NCBI RefSeq assembly: GCF_008831285.2 | Contig: NW_022204508.1 | Span: 620,001-684,000 of the forward strand | Reading direction: 5' to 3' | DNA from: Nymphaea colorata | Taxonomy: Eukaryota; Streptophyta; Magnoliopsida; Nymphaeales; Nymphaeaceae | DNA length: 64,000 nucleotides | Part shown: positions 24,084 to 35,255 of the stretch, in pieces | Layout of the letters: each line of letters starts with the position of its first letter | Numbering within the stretch: the first letter of the stretch is position 1 | Made by a program: the position numbers and the translations under genes | Notes under the pieces: model-generated | Told to the model about the DNA's origin: nothing | Databases searched by the model: none | The model's input: the letters and a program-made list of their open reading frames with translations, nothing else

Positions 24084-25080
24084 CATTATTGATTACATAT
24101 TTACAGGTTCATCCCTTTTAATGATTATTCTCAATTTCTAGGGAAACTTTCCAAGATACATATAAATATTTTACACGTCCAGTGACATATGGATATGCTC
24201 CAGTGCTGAAATCTATAAAATTTTAAAAGATTCTTGAAATCTGATTTGTGGATCAAATATTCTATAGTTATATTTAAAAAGCAAGCTGCCAACTGGGAAC
24301 CTTATGACACACCACAAAGTATGCACACAAAGCAAACAATCTAACGGAAACTTTCTGCTGTGTAATGAAAGGCCATGAGTTTTTTCATGGCCGCTTTATA
24401 AAAGAAGGTGATGACTTTTACAGCATGAGCTGCTTGTTTTCTTTGACACAATTTTACTTCTTGTGGTAGTAAGTGATAATTCTTGTAGCATCTTTGTTTC
24501 TATTCTGTTCGGGTAAAAGTAAAGACTTCAAGGCTCCTTTTTTTTTTTAATTGGTGAAAACTATAGAACAAAGGCCATAAAGTTCTTTTTAACCCTTACA
24601 TAGAGGGATGCTGAGAGATCTCAAAGATGAAGCTGGAATTTTTTGTTGTAGGAACCAAACTATAGTTTCTAAATTTTTACAGATCCAGAAATACATTTAT
24701 TTTATTTTATTTTATACAGGATAAACTAAAATTTTGAAATTTAAAAATAACTTTTTTTATTTTTTTAAAATCCAAGAAGAAATACAGCCCCTACCAGGCC
24801 CCCCTACATCCAGTACTCCCTCTCTCTATAATTTTGTTGGTCAAAGCCTTTGGTCCCCATGACTGAGGGTTTCTCTTTGAGAACGAAAAGTGAAAAAAAA
24901 AAGAAGAAAAATTTAGCATATTTTTATAATTAAAATTTACGAAAAAAAAATCGCCCCCACCATTTTCAAGGTTGGACACTTCTGATTGTGGACCTGATTT
25001 TGAACTGTGGCTAGTAAAAAAAGCATTGTGCCATTACTAATCAAGTTTGTGTTCCTTTATGTTTTATGCCATATTCAGGA
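24084..25080. other. Gene-free AT-rich spacer
   Basis: Only homopolymer runs and AT-rich DNA are seen. No supported gene or RNA. Confidence 0.5.
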
Positions 25081-25869
25081 TGAAGTCCACTTTGTGTTAT
25101 GGAGATCCAACCCGATTATGTCTATGTTTGGGATCATAAGCTTCTTGGATCCAAATTCAGTTTCAAAAGTAGAGCTTACATCTGAATCCCAAGTCCTTGC
25201 TGAATCCAAACCACTGGCATCCATTGTTGCGCATAGGGATGCCTATATATCTGCTTTGGATGGAAAATCTAATCGATCTGTTTCGAAGAAATCGGATATG
25301 AAAAAGAAAAACATATCCTATTAAAAAGTAGGATTGAATTCAGCTTTAATAATTGGCTTTCGGATATACATAAACATCCGGTTGGATTTGGATATGGATT
25401 TGAATCAGATTTGTTGTTAAGCAAATATCCTATATCTAATGTTCTTACATTTTGAAAATAGGTCAAATTCAGTTCAAAATTCGTATTTAGATATGAATAT
25501 GAAAATTATATTGAAATCAAATTCAGTTTGTGAAATAGGATTCCAGATTTGGATTTAGATATGGCTAAATGTAAATCCAATTTGACTATGATCCATTGAC
25601 ATCCCAAATTGTGGTTGAAGGGGTAGCTTTGTCCTTCCTTCCTTTCTTTCTCCTTTGGCAACTTCTATGACAATCAGTGAGGTTAGTGGTCTCTTTTTGT
25701 GAAAGAGGCGTGAAAGATAGTTGGGTCTGCCACACGTTTTCATCATTCTTTACTTTTTCCTCTTTTCTCTTACATGCTTCTCTCAGAACAATGGCAGAAA
25801 CACATGGTGGCTGGTGTGGGCCGGCTGGTGAGGCTGGCTGCCGACACCAACCCATTAAAATTTTCATTG
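25081..25869. repeat. Dispersed gatttggat family copy and adjoining spacer
   Basis: 25,081-25,620 carries the family words (ggatttggatatggatttgaatca, ccattgacatccca). 25,620-25,869 is CT-rich then mixed, with no supported gene; overlapping short frames on both strands are not convincing. Confidence 0.45.
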
Positions 25870-27016
25870 AAACAATGAATACATTCTACATTTATACAAA
25901 GAATTATAACTTACACAAACACCGTCTTTTAGTGCATTTTATTTTCGCCCAAAGAAAGTGTGTCAAATGACTATAGCTTATGTAAGCAACATAATGTAAG
26001 TTGTTACTCTTCATTGAAATTCTCTAACTATTATAGACACGCAATGTGCACTCGATTGCAGCTCTCTATAAGCTAGCAAACGATGTTCATAATATTGTTG
26101 AAACGACAAGTTGCACCACTCAAAGGTGAAGGGGTGCAATTACTCAAATACGTGTAAAAAATAAACATGGTCTTTGATAAAAATGGTTTTAAGTGGCGAA
26201 CATCAGCTAATAAGTGTCGGATTATAATGCATATAAAAAACGTGAAGAAAGAATGCATTTGTTGAAACGGCAAGTTGCACCACTTAAAGGTGAAGGGGTG
26301 CAATTACTCAAATACGTGTAAAAAATAAACATGGTCTTTGATAAAAATGGTTTTAAGTGGCGAACATTAGCTAATAAGTGTTGGATTATAATGTATGTCA
26401 AAAACGTGAAGAAAGAATGCATTCTATCTATATGCAAATCAAATAAAAGTACCAAATAATTATGGGTTTGGCAAGTGTCATAGTTTAATGCATTCTATTT
26501 ATATAGAAAGAAAAAAGCATCAAACATTATAGCTTACGCAAATACCATATTTTTAAGAGATTGAACTTCATTAAAATTCTTTAACCATTATAGACACACA
26601 ATATGCACTTGGATGCAGCTATTTATAAGATAGCAAACCATGTCCATAATATTGTTGAAACGGCAAGTTGCACCACTTAAAGGTAAAGGGGGTGCAATTA
26701 CTCAAATACTTGTAAAAAATAAACATGGTCTTCAATAAAAATGGTTTTAAGAGGCAAACATTAGCTAATAAGTGTCAGATTATAATGCATATCAAGAACC
26801 TGAAGAAAGAATGCATTCTACCTATCAAATAAAAGTACCAAATAATTATGGCTTGGGAAAGTGTCATAGTTTAATGCTTTCTATTTATATACAAAGAAAA
26901 AAGAATTAAACATTTATAGCTTATGCAAACACCATATTTTGAGGGATTGAACCTAATTAAAATTCTCTAACCATTATAGACACGCAATGTACACTCGGAT
27001 GCAGCTCTATATAAAC
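25870..27016 (+). promoter_or_regulatory. Modular repeated promoter region of the terpene synthase locus
   Basis: Three module types alternate upstream of the terpene synthase. Module A (about 163 bp; gttgaaacg(a/g)caagttgcacc...gaatgcatt) occurs at 26,094-26,257, 26,260-26,421 and 26,653-26,816. Module B (tagacac(g/a)caat...gatgcagct followed by a TATA-like word) occurs at about 25,890-26,075, 26,497-26,630 and 26,888-27,016. Module C (aaataaaagtaccaaataattatgg) occurs at about 26,430-26,496 and 26,822-26,887. The order is B-A-A-C-B-A-C-B and then the gene. The last B module supplies the likely TATA box, so the core promoter appears to have been duplicated in tandem. Each A copy contains a TTGCACC/GGTGCAA inverted pair. 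Confidence 0.75.
27008..27015 (+). promoter_or_regulatory. Likely TATA box of the terpene synthase locus
   Basis: TATATAAA lies 83 bases before the ATG at 27,098, a spacing that fits a short plant 5' leader. Equivalent but weaker words (ctataag, tttataag) lie at 26,066 and 26,622 in the upstream promoter copies. Confidence 0.6.
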
Positions 27017-27097
27017 TACCAATCCAATCCTGAGCTAAGTCATCCGAGAGGCAGTGAAAGAATTTAGCATTCAACAACAAATACACACACTGTTCTA

Positions 27098-29605
27098 ATG
27101 GCTGCTCATCTTGCCTCCCTTTCCACTCCTTTCGTTACTTCCCCGAAGCTTGCCCCTAATACCAAGGCTCGGTTCAAGCCATGGAGCACCACCCTTGTGA
27201 GATGTGAGCCTAGGGCTGAGGGCTGCGGTAGGTCTGCTGCTCAGTGGAGGCCTTCCATATACCAGCCAAGTACATGGAACTATGACTTCATCCAGTCCAT
27301 TACCAGCGCAACATCAGTAATTTTCTATACCTCTGATCTGACACTATTATTTTGTTTATTTTGGTGTTATGATGTGATCCTAATTCAAAGACATGAAAAT
27401 GAGAGCAGATCGAAACACAAAGGACCATAGTTGAAGAATTGGGAAGAGAAGTCCGACAACTTATAACATCAACAACTGAGCAAGTGGCTCAGTTGGAGCT
27501 CCTCGATTCACTGGAATGTTTAGGTGTAGCCTATCACTTTGAGAGTGAGGTCAGGCGATCACTAGATCCATATGCATGAGGACTAGAGGATTTGAGGACC
27601 TCTACGCTTCTTCACTTTGCTTTAGCATTCTGAGGCAACATGGCTATAATGTTTCTGCAGGTATACATATATAGTATATAAACATGCGTTATTTCCAAAA
27701 TATTGACTCAATAATTAGTTTTTAATCTAGACTGTCCATTGCAATTTGTTAATTGACACTAACCATTAAAGTTTCTTTTTACATTTCGTAGAGTTGTTTA
27801 GTAGATTTAGGGAACAGTCTGGCCGGTTTTCTGAGAATCTTCGTGAGGATGTGAGACGGTTGCTGAGCCTCTACGAAGCATCACAACTAGCCTGTGAAGG
27901 AGAAACTGTGTTAGAAGAAGCTACGGCCTTCTCTTCAGAGCATCTTAGAGCAAGGATAAGCCTCATGGACCAGAGGATGTCTCGACAGGTGCGGCATGCT
28001 CTGCAGGTTCCTCTCCACAGAAGGGTTCGCAGGGTCAAGGCCCGATAGTATATTGAGACATTCGAGAGGATGGACCGCAGAAGCCAAGTGCTGCATGAGT
28101 TCGCTAGGCTAGACTTCAACATGGTGCAGACAATCCACCAAAGAGAGCTCAGGGAGTTATCCGGGTACAATTCATTCTTGCACTTTTGCCTAAATAACTT
28201 GGTTAATAGTTGATAATAATGCAGCAACTAATGTCATTCTATGTATATATGTATATCAGTAATGAATATCATGTATGTTACATTGTTCCTGGTCTGCATC
28301 ATTGGGTCCACTAATAATCAACCATGAGTCCTTTGTTTTGGGTGTTTGCAGGTGGTGGAGGGATTTGGGCTTGGGCGAGCACATTAGCTGCGCCAGAGAT
28401 AGGCTGGTGGAGAGCTACTTCATGGCGGTGGTTAAGATGCATGAGCCACAATTCTCACAGTACAGGATGCAACTCGCCAGGGTCTCCTGCTTGATGGCCA
28501 CCGTTGAGGACATCTTCGGCGAGCATCAGTTTGTTGAGGAGCTCGAACGCTTTGTGCAAGTTGTTGAGAGGTAAAGGTTGATTATGGTTGGTAAATTAGA
28601 GGTAGCAACTCTGTCTCTAGTTTCTGCTTCACATCGTTAGGAGCCAATGTGGGTGCTGTATATTGTATACACGCAGGTGGGATCTTCAAGCGGCAGAGCA
28701 GCTGCCACAGTCACCGAGGGTCTTCTATGCGGCTGTCTACAACACGACCAACCAGATCAGCTACACTGTTCTTAGGAGGCATGGCCGTGAAATCACTTCA
28801 CACATGAGGAGAGCGGTATGACACTTTCTCTATCAAATCTTTCTTCTACTCTTCACATCATCACATTAGTATATTAGCGTCACTTTCTAATTAACTTGCT
28901 CTCTTCTACTCTTGGGCAGTGGGTGGGTGTGTGCAGAGATTACTTGGTTGAAGCAAGGTAGAACCGTGCCCGACGGACACCAAGGCTAGAGGAATATTTG
29001 AGCAACATCCGGGCAGCCATGACCGGCCCTATTCTCCGTCCTGTCTACTTCTTCCTCTCCCAAAACATTGAGGAACAAACAATCCAGCAGCTGCAGTCTG
29101 AGTCCAACATCATCAACTTGTCATCGATGATAGTTCGTCTCTCGTCTGGCCTCCAGAGATCCAGGGTTAGTTTAGTGTATTTTCTGCTGGTTAACTAGTA
29201 TTAGCTTCTGAGTTGAAAATGTTCTTATTCTGTTTTTCTGTTTTGATTGGCTGTTGATCTTCTCTTTATATGTTGAACACTTGATCGAAGGTGGGATTCG
29301 GGAGAGGGAACCTGCCTAGATCGGTACAGAATTATGTAAACGAGGCAAGGGTAGCGGAGGAGCTAGCACGACAGCACATAAGGAACTTGCTAAGGGATGC
29401 ATGGAGGAAGCTGAACAGGGAGCTGCTCTCTGCTCAGCAGCAGCAGCAACAGACCACCTTCTCTCGTTCCTTCATGAATGTGGCTCTCAACATTGCGAGG
29501 GTCTCCCAGTGCATGTATGACTATGAAGATGGCATTGGTGTCTTGGAGCATGAGTCCATAGACCGTATCTACTCTCTCATTGCCGAGCCCATCCAGACTG
29601 CCTAA
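27098..29605 (+). pseudogene. Terpene synthase (monoterpene synthase-like) pseudogene, seven exons
   Basis: Terpene synthases convert prenyl diphosphates to terpenes; this type is usually plastidial. The inferred exons are 27,098-27,316, 27,409-27,660, 27,792-28,165, 28,352-28,570, 28,677-28,815, 28,920-29,165 and 29,291-29,605, all with GT-AG introns; exons 4 and 5 have the family-typical 219 and 139 bases. About 588 codons in total matches family length. Exon 1 has a Ser/Thr/Arg-rich transit-like leader, then RPSIYQPSTWNYDF, an RP variant of RR(x)8W. Lesions: a frameshift with TGA at 27,577; TAG at 28,046 and at 28,959, both where homologues have Trp (AR-W-Y). The DDxxD metal site reads EDIFG (28,506-28,520) and the NSE/DTE site has lost its acidic residues (SSGLQRSR then VGF). 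It is almost certainly non-functional. Confidence 0.93.
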
Positions 29606-29696
29606 GCAACTCACCAGTGTCGCTGTTTCCCAATCTATCAACCATGTTGGTGCCCATTAACCGAATCCTACTTATGATGCTATGTATCATCATGTA

Positions 29697-29703
29697 ATAA
29701 AAT
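29697..29703 (+). terminator. Putative polyadenylation signal of the terpene synthase locus
   Basis: AATAAAA lies about 92 bases after the stop codon at 29,605 in an AT-rich 3' flank. Position and sequence fit a plant near-upstream element. Confidence 0.4.
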
Positions 29704-29989
29704 GGGTACATTAATATATTAAATTCAGTACTCTCTCTCTCTGTCACATGTATGCACACATGTATCCAGCAAGGTTATCTGAAGATCTCGCGAGAACATG
29801 ATAAGGAGCGGAGGGAGAAGACGGCATTTCAGAAGTGCCGCAGCTGCTGTCGCAGGAGGTAGACCACCACGAAGCTCGCTAGACAGGGCATTCCAGGCGT
29901 GACTTTCTCTGGAGCGCGTTTTTGACTGGACGCGATTCAGAGGTCGAGTAAGGTGGCGTTGGATTTGGGCACGTGTCTAGTAGCTCAAG

Positions 29990-31853
29990 TCAAAGAGAAG
30001 AAACATTCAAGTGAGCCAAGCCACCGAGCATAATACCCAGAAAATTACCTCTACCCCACTCAATAGTGCAAACTATTTGAGTTGGGAGAAGGCTGCTCGC
30101 TTGGTTCTTAGTGGAAGATCAAAGACATGATATATTAACGGGAAAATCAAAGCTCCAGCCACTACTGATCCCAACTATGATGAATGGGAATCAGAGAATG
30201 ACTTGGTTATGGCGTGGCTGCTCAACTCAACCATCAAAGCAAATCTGTTTACATATCAAGATACCGCGCACGGAATATAGGATGCTCTAAAAGAAGTTCA
30301 CAGTGAGCAACATAATCTTTCTCAAGTATACCAGATACAATGCGAGATTGCCAATCTCACCCTCCATGACCAAGATGTGCAGCGGTACATTGGGAGACTC
30401 AGGAGTCTACATAATGAGCTCCTCCAATATCGACGAGCGACCTCTGATCCAGTCATTTACAAACAGCGTTTTGAAGAAGATCAAATCTTCAAGGTCCTCG
30501 TTGGATTGAGTGAGGACTATGAAGCCATAAGGAATCAAATCCTGAATACTATGCTGCTGTCAAAATTCAATGCAGTTTGTCAAATGATTCAGAGAGAGGT
30601 GTCAAGGCGAAGAGTCATGAGCGTCCCTCCTAAAATGGACTCCACATAAGACTGCCAAGAAAGAATGGCGTGCCTTTCACAATCGGGCACTAATCAAGGC
30701 ATGCAAAGGTACCACTCAAACACACAGAAAAATCACAGCAAACTTAAGTGTACTCACTGCAGGAAATTGGGTCACACACGTGATCGCTGCTGGGAACTTG
30801 TGGGGCGACCAGGGAAGGAAAAGGGATCTTCTTCAATCCCAGACAAAGACGTCAACCTTGCAAACTTTGTCACCAAAGATGACCTGGAAAAATTCTTCCA
30901 GAAATTTTCTAAAGCAAATCTAGTATCTTCCCAACCAGTGGGCGACGTCTCAGAAGGAAAGTTATGTGCCTTATTGACTGCCACTAAAAATAAATCCTGG
31001 ATAGTTGATTCTGGTGCTACTGATCACATGACTAATGATCCCACAAGACTTGCCGATCTAAATAAGGATCTTCATCGTTCTGTTTTTTCTGTTCATGGGT
31101 CATCTATGGTTGTTGCTGGCATTGGAAAAACATTATTCAAGAAAAATATTAGTTCCACTTTACTTCTTCCTAAGCTTGTTGTCAAGCTTATGTCTGTTAG
31201 CAAAATCACTCAAGATTATGATTGTCTGGTTGTTTTCTCCAAGAAGGATGCAACGTTTCGGGACCCAGGCACGAAGAAGGTGATTGCTAAGGGCCGACGC
31301 CATGGTGACCTCTACACTTTGGACACCGACAGGTTGAGTTTTTTCACCAAATCAAAATCAACTCAAAGGACGGACAATCAAATTTGACATGATCGATCCG
31401 GACACATATATGATTGGAACCTCAGTCCCCTCATCCCTTCCCTCACCACTGATGATAATAAAGCATGTAATGCATGCGAATTCACCAAATTCACACACCT
31501 CACCTTCCAGCCAATTCATGAAAGGTCTGAAAAAGCTTTCGATCTCATTCACTTGGATGTGTGGGGACCTGCTCCAGAGGACTCTCACGCTGGTTTTAAG
31601 TTCTATGTCTCTTTCATTGATGATACGACTCGTGTAACTTTGATTTATTTTCTCAAAAATAAGAGTGAAGTGCCAAAAATTTTGAAGAATTCTATGCCCT
31701 CATTCTCCCTCAATATGGTGCTAAGATTAAAATGCTTCGCTTTGACAATTGTGGTGAATGTGTGAATGATGCATTGAAAAACTTTATGAGGAAACATGGA
31801 ATACAGCCCCAATATACCTGTGCCAGGACGCCTCATCACAAATGAGCTTGTAG
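29990..31853 (+). mobile_element. Truncated Ty1/copia element: gag, protease, partial integrase
   Basis: Read in order: a UBN2/DUF4219-like gag start (SANYLSWEKAARLVL, about 30,065-30,110); a gag body with HDQDVQRYIGRLRSL (about 30,365); a CCHC knuckle CTHCRKLGHTRDRC (about 30,750-30,790); an aspartic protease motif WIVDSGATDHMT (31,000-31,033); a GAG-pre-integrase area with CNACEFTK (about 31,470-31,495); and an integrase core start with LIHLDVWGP and FIDDTTR. It stops around HGIQPQYTC (31,795-31,820), and sequence from a LINE follows directly at 31,854. In-frame stops occur in gag (about 30,128, 30,278, 30,648) and at 31,385, and a frameshift near 31,680. No LTRs were found on either side. 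RT and RNase H are absent. Confidence 0.88.
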
Positions 31854-33850
31854 GTAAATGGAACACATATGATATTGATTTTTAATTTCGTGTCATTATG
31901 GATATAAAAGTCTTGACCAAAATTATTATACAATTTGATCTATAAACTAGTTGCTAAGTTGACGGCTGAGAGAATGAAGATTTTTTTAGCACAATTATTG
32001 GCTCAGAACAAGGGGCATCTGGTCTCTCTAGTAGATTTATTCACCAACCATGCACCTTGCACTCGAAGCGGTCAACTGCTTGGATAAGGGCATATAAAAC
32101 AATTTTTTCTCCTCAAATAGATATTCGAAAAGCTTATGGCAAAGTGAGATGGTCTTTCCCGCACTTTGGTCTTTCTTTTTTGGGATCCTGTGAAGATTGG
32201 GTGAGGAAAATTATTACTCATGCTTCTACTGCTTCCTTAGTTGTCACCTTTAAGAAGGGAGGGAACCACTTTTTGTTGCCATGGAGGCTGATGACAAGTG
32301 CACCCTCTCTCTCCACTTTTGTTTACTATCGTTGTGTTGTAGAAGTTTTATCTCAAAACCTCCAATGGCGAGTTTTATAGGGCATGAAGCCCCTAAAATG
32401 ACTTTCTCAATTTAATTCTTACCTGGGGCACTTCTTCTCTGCAAATGACGTCCTTTTCTTTTTTTGGGCTGTTTTGAAAATCCACTTCTTTGTTTAAACC
32501 AAGTTTTACCTGATTTCACTTCCAAAGCGGGTTTGACTATAAATTCTTTTCATTTTTTTATTCATTTTAATGTTCTTGAGAACACAATGGTCATTGCAAA
32601 CCGATTTCATTGACAGTTGTCTAAACTTCCCCTAACTTATTTGGGTTCCATTATTTGTTGGTACTCTCACCCCTGACTTATGTGAGAAGATTTGTAGATG
32701 GGTGGACCATCCACTTAGTTATATAAGAAGCATGTTCAGCAGCAAGTGGTGGGTTATTGGCTAGAGCATTTAGACTTCCACTTATTGTACTGAACTTTGT
32801 AGATAAGAAATTGTCATTTTATTTGGGGGGATTCTCATCATACTAGGAAACGTCACTTACTTAGTTGGAAGTCTACTTGCTCCGATACAAGAAGGTGGTC
32901 TTGGCCTTCTTGACATCACCAAGTCCTTATGTGCTATTTTGATCAGACACCAATACTTGAATGGGAGCTTGTGAACACTGTAAAGCTTATTTCTCTTGGA
33001 TATGGAAAAGCTGCCTTTTGGGGACGAAAAAAAGTTTGTTACTTAATTTAGCGGTGTTTGGGTTACAATAAAGGTGAAAATTTGGTGTGAGGACTGGGGT
33101 GCTCATAATTTTGTTAACTTGAGATGAAATGACATGAAATTAAAATCAAAAGACCCTAGATACAAGGGCAAAGCCAGCAACTTTTTTTAGGAAGGGTGGA
33201 ATAGTATTTGCAAAAAATATACAAGTACTAAACAATATTTTTCAAAATTTTTACATAGCCCAAATTAATATTTTTTTTAAAATATAAGTATCATATTTTT
33301 TCCAAAATATGAGGGGGAAGGGGTCATGGCTAGAAGTGCATAACTCTATTCAAGAAGTTATCTCATGGTGGTTCAAATGGTCTTTCAAATAAATGGGTTA
33401 CAATACGCTGTGTTTATGCTTACATGTACTCTTTTGGAACATAAGGAAAGAAAGAAATTCTATTATGCATCATGCCAATTTGATTCTGAGTGGTCTCGAA
33501 TGGAGAGTCTGCAATGACTTAAAGGATATGATAGCTGGTATAAAGTGAAACATCAAGAGGTGATCTTTCCTCCTTACTACATGGTTTCCCAGTCGATCTG
33601 TATGTGGGGAAATGGTGTGCAGAAAATGGCTTTTTATAGCTGATGTATTTGCTGTCAACAATCGATTGCAATGAGGCTGTAATCCTTTTGTAGAGTGAGG
33701 TTCGTTTTATGCCTATCTTCTTTTTGGTTATTTGTAGTTTCTATCTTTGTATTTGAGGTTTATGTCTCTCTTCTTTTTTGGTTTGTTCTAGCTCAGGTAT
33801 CTTGTATTTTGTTATCTGTTATATTGTAATAAAAATGTTTGGGACGCCCA
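31854..33850 (+). pseudogene. LINE fragment (family B), RT to 3' end
   Basis: Broken frames give an RT motif A relic DIRKAYGKVRWSF (about 32,120-32,160); FSANDVLFF (about 32,435), where the catalytic YADD would lie but is degraded; LPLTYLGS; an APIQEGGLGLLDI block (about 32,880-32,925); and the tail to a TATTGTAATAAAAATG end near 33,840. The 5' edge at gtaaatggaacac is shared with the copy at 20,708. Part of it, together with sequence to 34,115, is repeated in inverse orientation at 49,320-51,016. Many stops; inactive. Confidence 0.8.
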
Positions 33851-33984
33851 AACTCGTAGCAAGGACGTTGCATTGCCAAGAAGGGCTGAACATGTGTCGA
33901 GCCCAAGCTTGTCCCTCGTGAGCTCGACTCCCTTAACTTGCTTAACTCATTTATATTGTAATAAAAATGTTCTCGTCAACTCCA

Positions 33985-33997
33985 CCCCCCCCCCCCC
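33985..33997 (+). repeat. 13-base C homopolymer
   Basis: An uninterrupted C run in the +strand. It corresponds to the G run near 49,444-49,450 in the inverted copy. It marks a likely length-variable site. Confidence 0.9.
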
Positions 33998-33999
33998 AA

Positions 34000-34580
34000 T
34001 TTTCTCCCTCTCTCTCTTCACTAGGGCAAATTGTCAACGCGACAAATTGAAGAGAACATGTGGTGCCATTTGTATCTTTCTAAAGCAATTCCATTCTCTC
34101 CCCAACCTTGCGTGGCGTATGGCGGCGAAAGAATGATACCCCATTGGATCAGATTCGAACCGAATGTATGGCATTACCCTATTCTATATATCAGAAGTTC
34201 ACATATTTAGATTTGATATAAGATTTGAATATTAATGAAAGAAAATTTTGTGTGAATTAAATTTTTGAATTTATAGTCAAGATCCAATCTGATATCTAAT
34301 TTTCAACATGATCCAAGTCTGAATCCATCCTTTAATTATGCAATCAAATTCGGACCATATTTTGACATGTGAAGGACTGGCCATCTTTCAAATTGTTTGT
34401 ATATTAAATATACAAGGATATTTGTTTGAAATTGAACCTAAACACTTTTATTTTCCTTTCTAATTTAATCAGATATTAGATACATCGACATCCTTAGCTA
34501 TGCCCTTAAATAAAGATAATTTGTTCTCAGAAAAGAAATAATCGAGAAGAGATTCATTGTCATTAAATACTCTTAGGGGT
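34000..34580 (+). repeat. Dispersed repeat block related to 9.64-10.39 kb
   Basis: Collinear with 9,640-10,390, sharing caattccattctctcccc, the gatccaatctgatatct words and the gacatccttagct...gagattc end. The first 115 bases are also part of IR3 (inverse at 49,320-49,460). Non-coding. Confidence 0.6.
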
Positions 34581-35255
34581 TGTTTAACAACATGCATGAA
34601 CATTATTATGTGAGTGTTCGATGAAGGATAACACATAAATTTTAGTACTGTTTCATGAGGCCCTAATCTTTAGAGTGGATTTATTAGACACTCATATAAT
34701 ATCCCTGCAAACAAATGATACCTTGACAATGCACACTAAATTATTGTAAGTTCCAGAAATATTAAGGAAAATTAACTCTTTTGGAGGCTTGGATTTTTAT
34801 CAGCTCATGATTAATATAACTGGATGAAATGTCGGTGAGGGTTGTATCTTGACGTTCTCTGTTGATTTTCTAAAAAAACATTAGTGGGTAGTAAACATTT
34901 ATGGTTGTGGAAACCATCTTGTGAGGGTTCAGTTTATATTTTTATGAATACTGCTATTGCAAAAAACATACATACATGGAATCAAATCAATCAAGCTGGT
35001 CAATTCAGTAAAATTGGCTATTTTAACAATTCAATTGATTCAACTGTGAATCGGCAAAACACTATATAAAATTTACCTTTTTTAAAAATGATAATACCAA
35101 AAACATATATGAACAATTAAATGTGAGTTCGTGACACTTAAGCTGAAAGGTATGAGGGGCCCTTGGGTCTTTTCTAGGTAGTGTGGTTGTTAAATTGGCC
35201 CGATGGATACCAGATTCCAATGGATCTGAATCCCAGCGACATGCAAAAATAACCA
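34581..35255. other. Gene-free spacer ending in a repeat fragment
   Basis: 34,581-35,100 shows nothing recognisable. 35,120-35,254 matches 9,111-9,295 and abuts the broken 3' end of R2 directly, marking a recombination or insertion junction. Confidence 0.5.

Noticed and set aside
26073-26455. Two near-identical minus-strand frames of 76-77 codons
   Set aside because: They are translations of the tandem promoter modules and repeat only because the DNA repeats.
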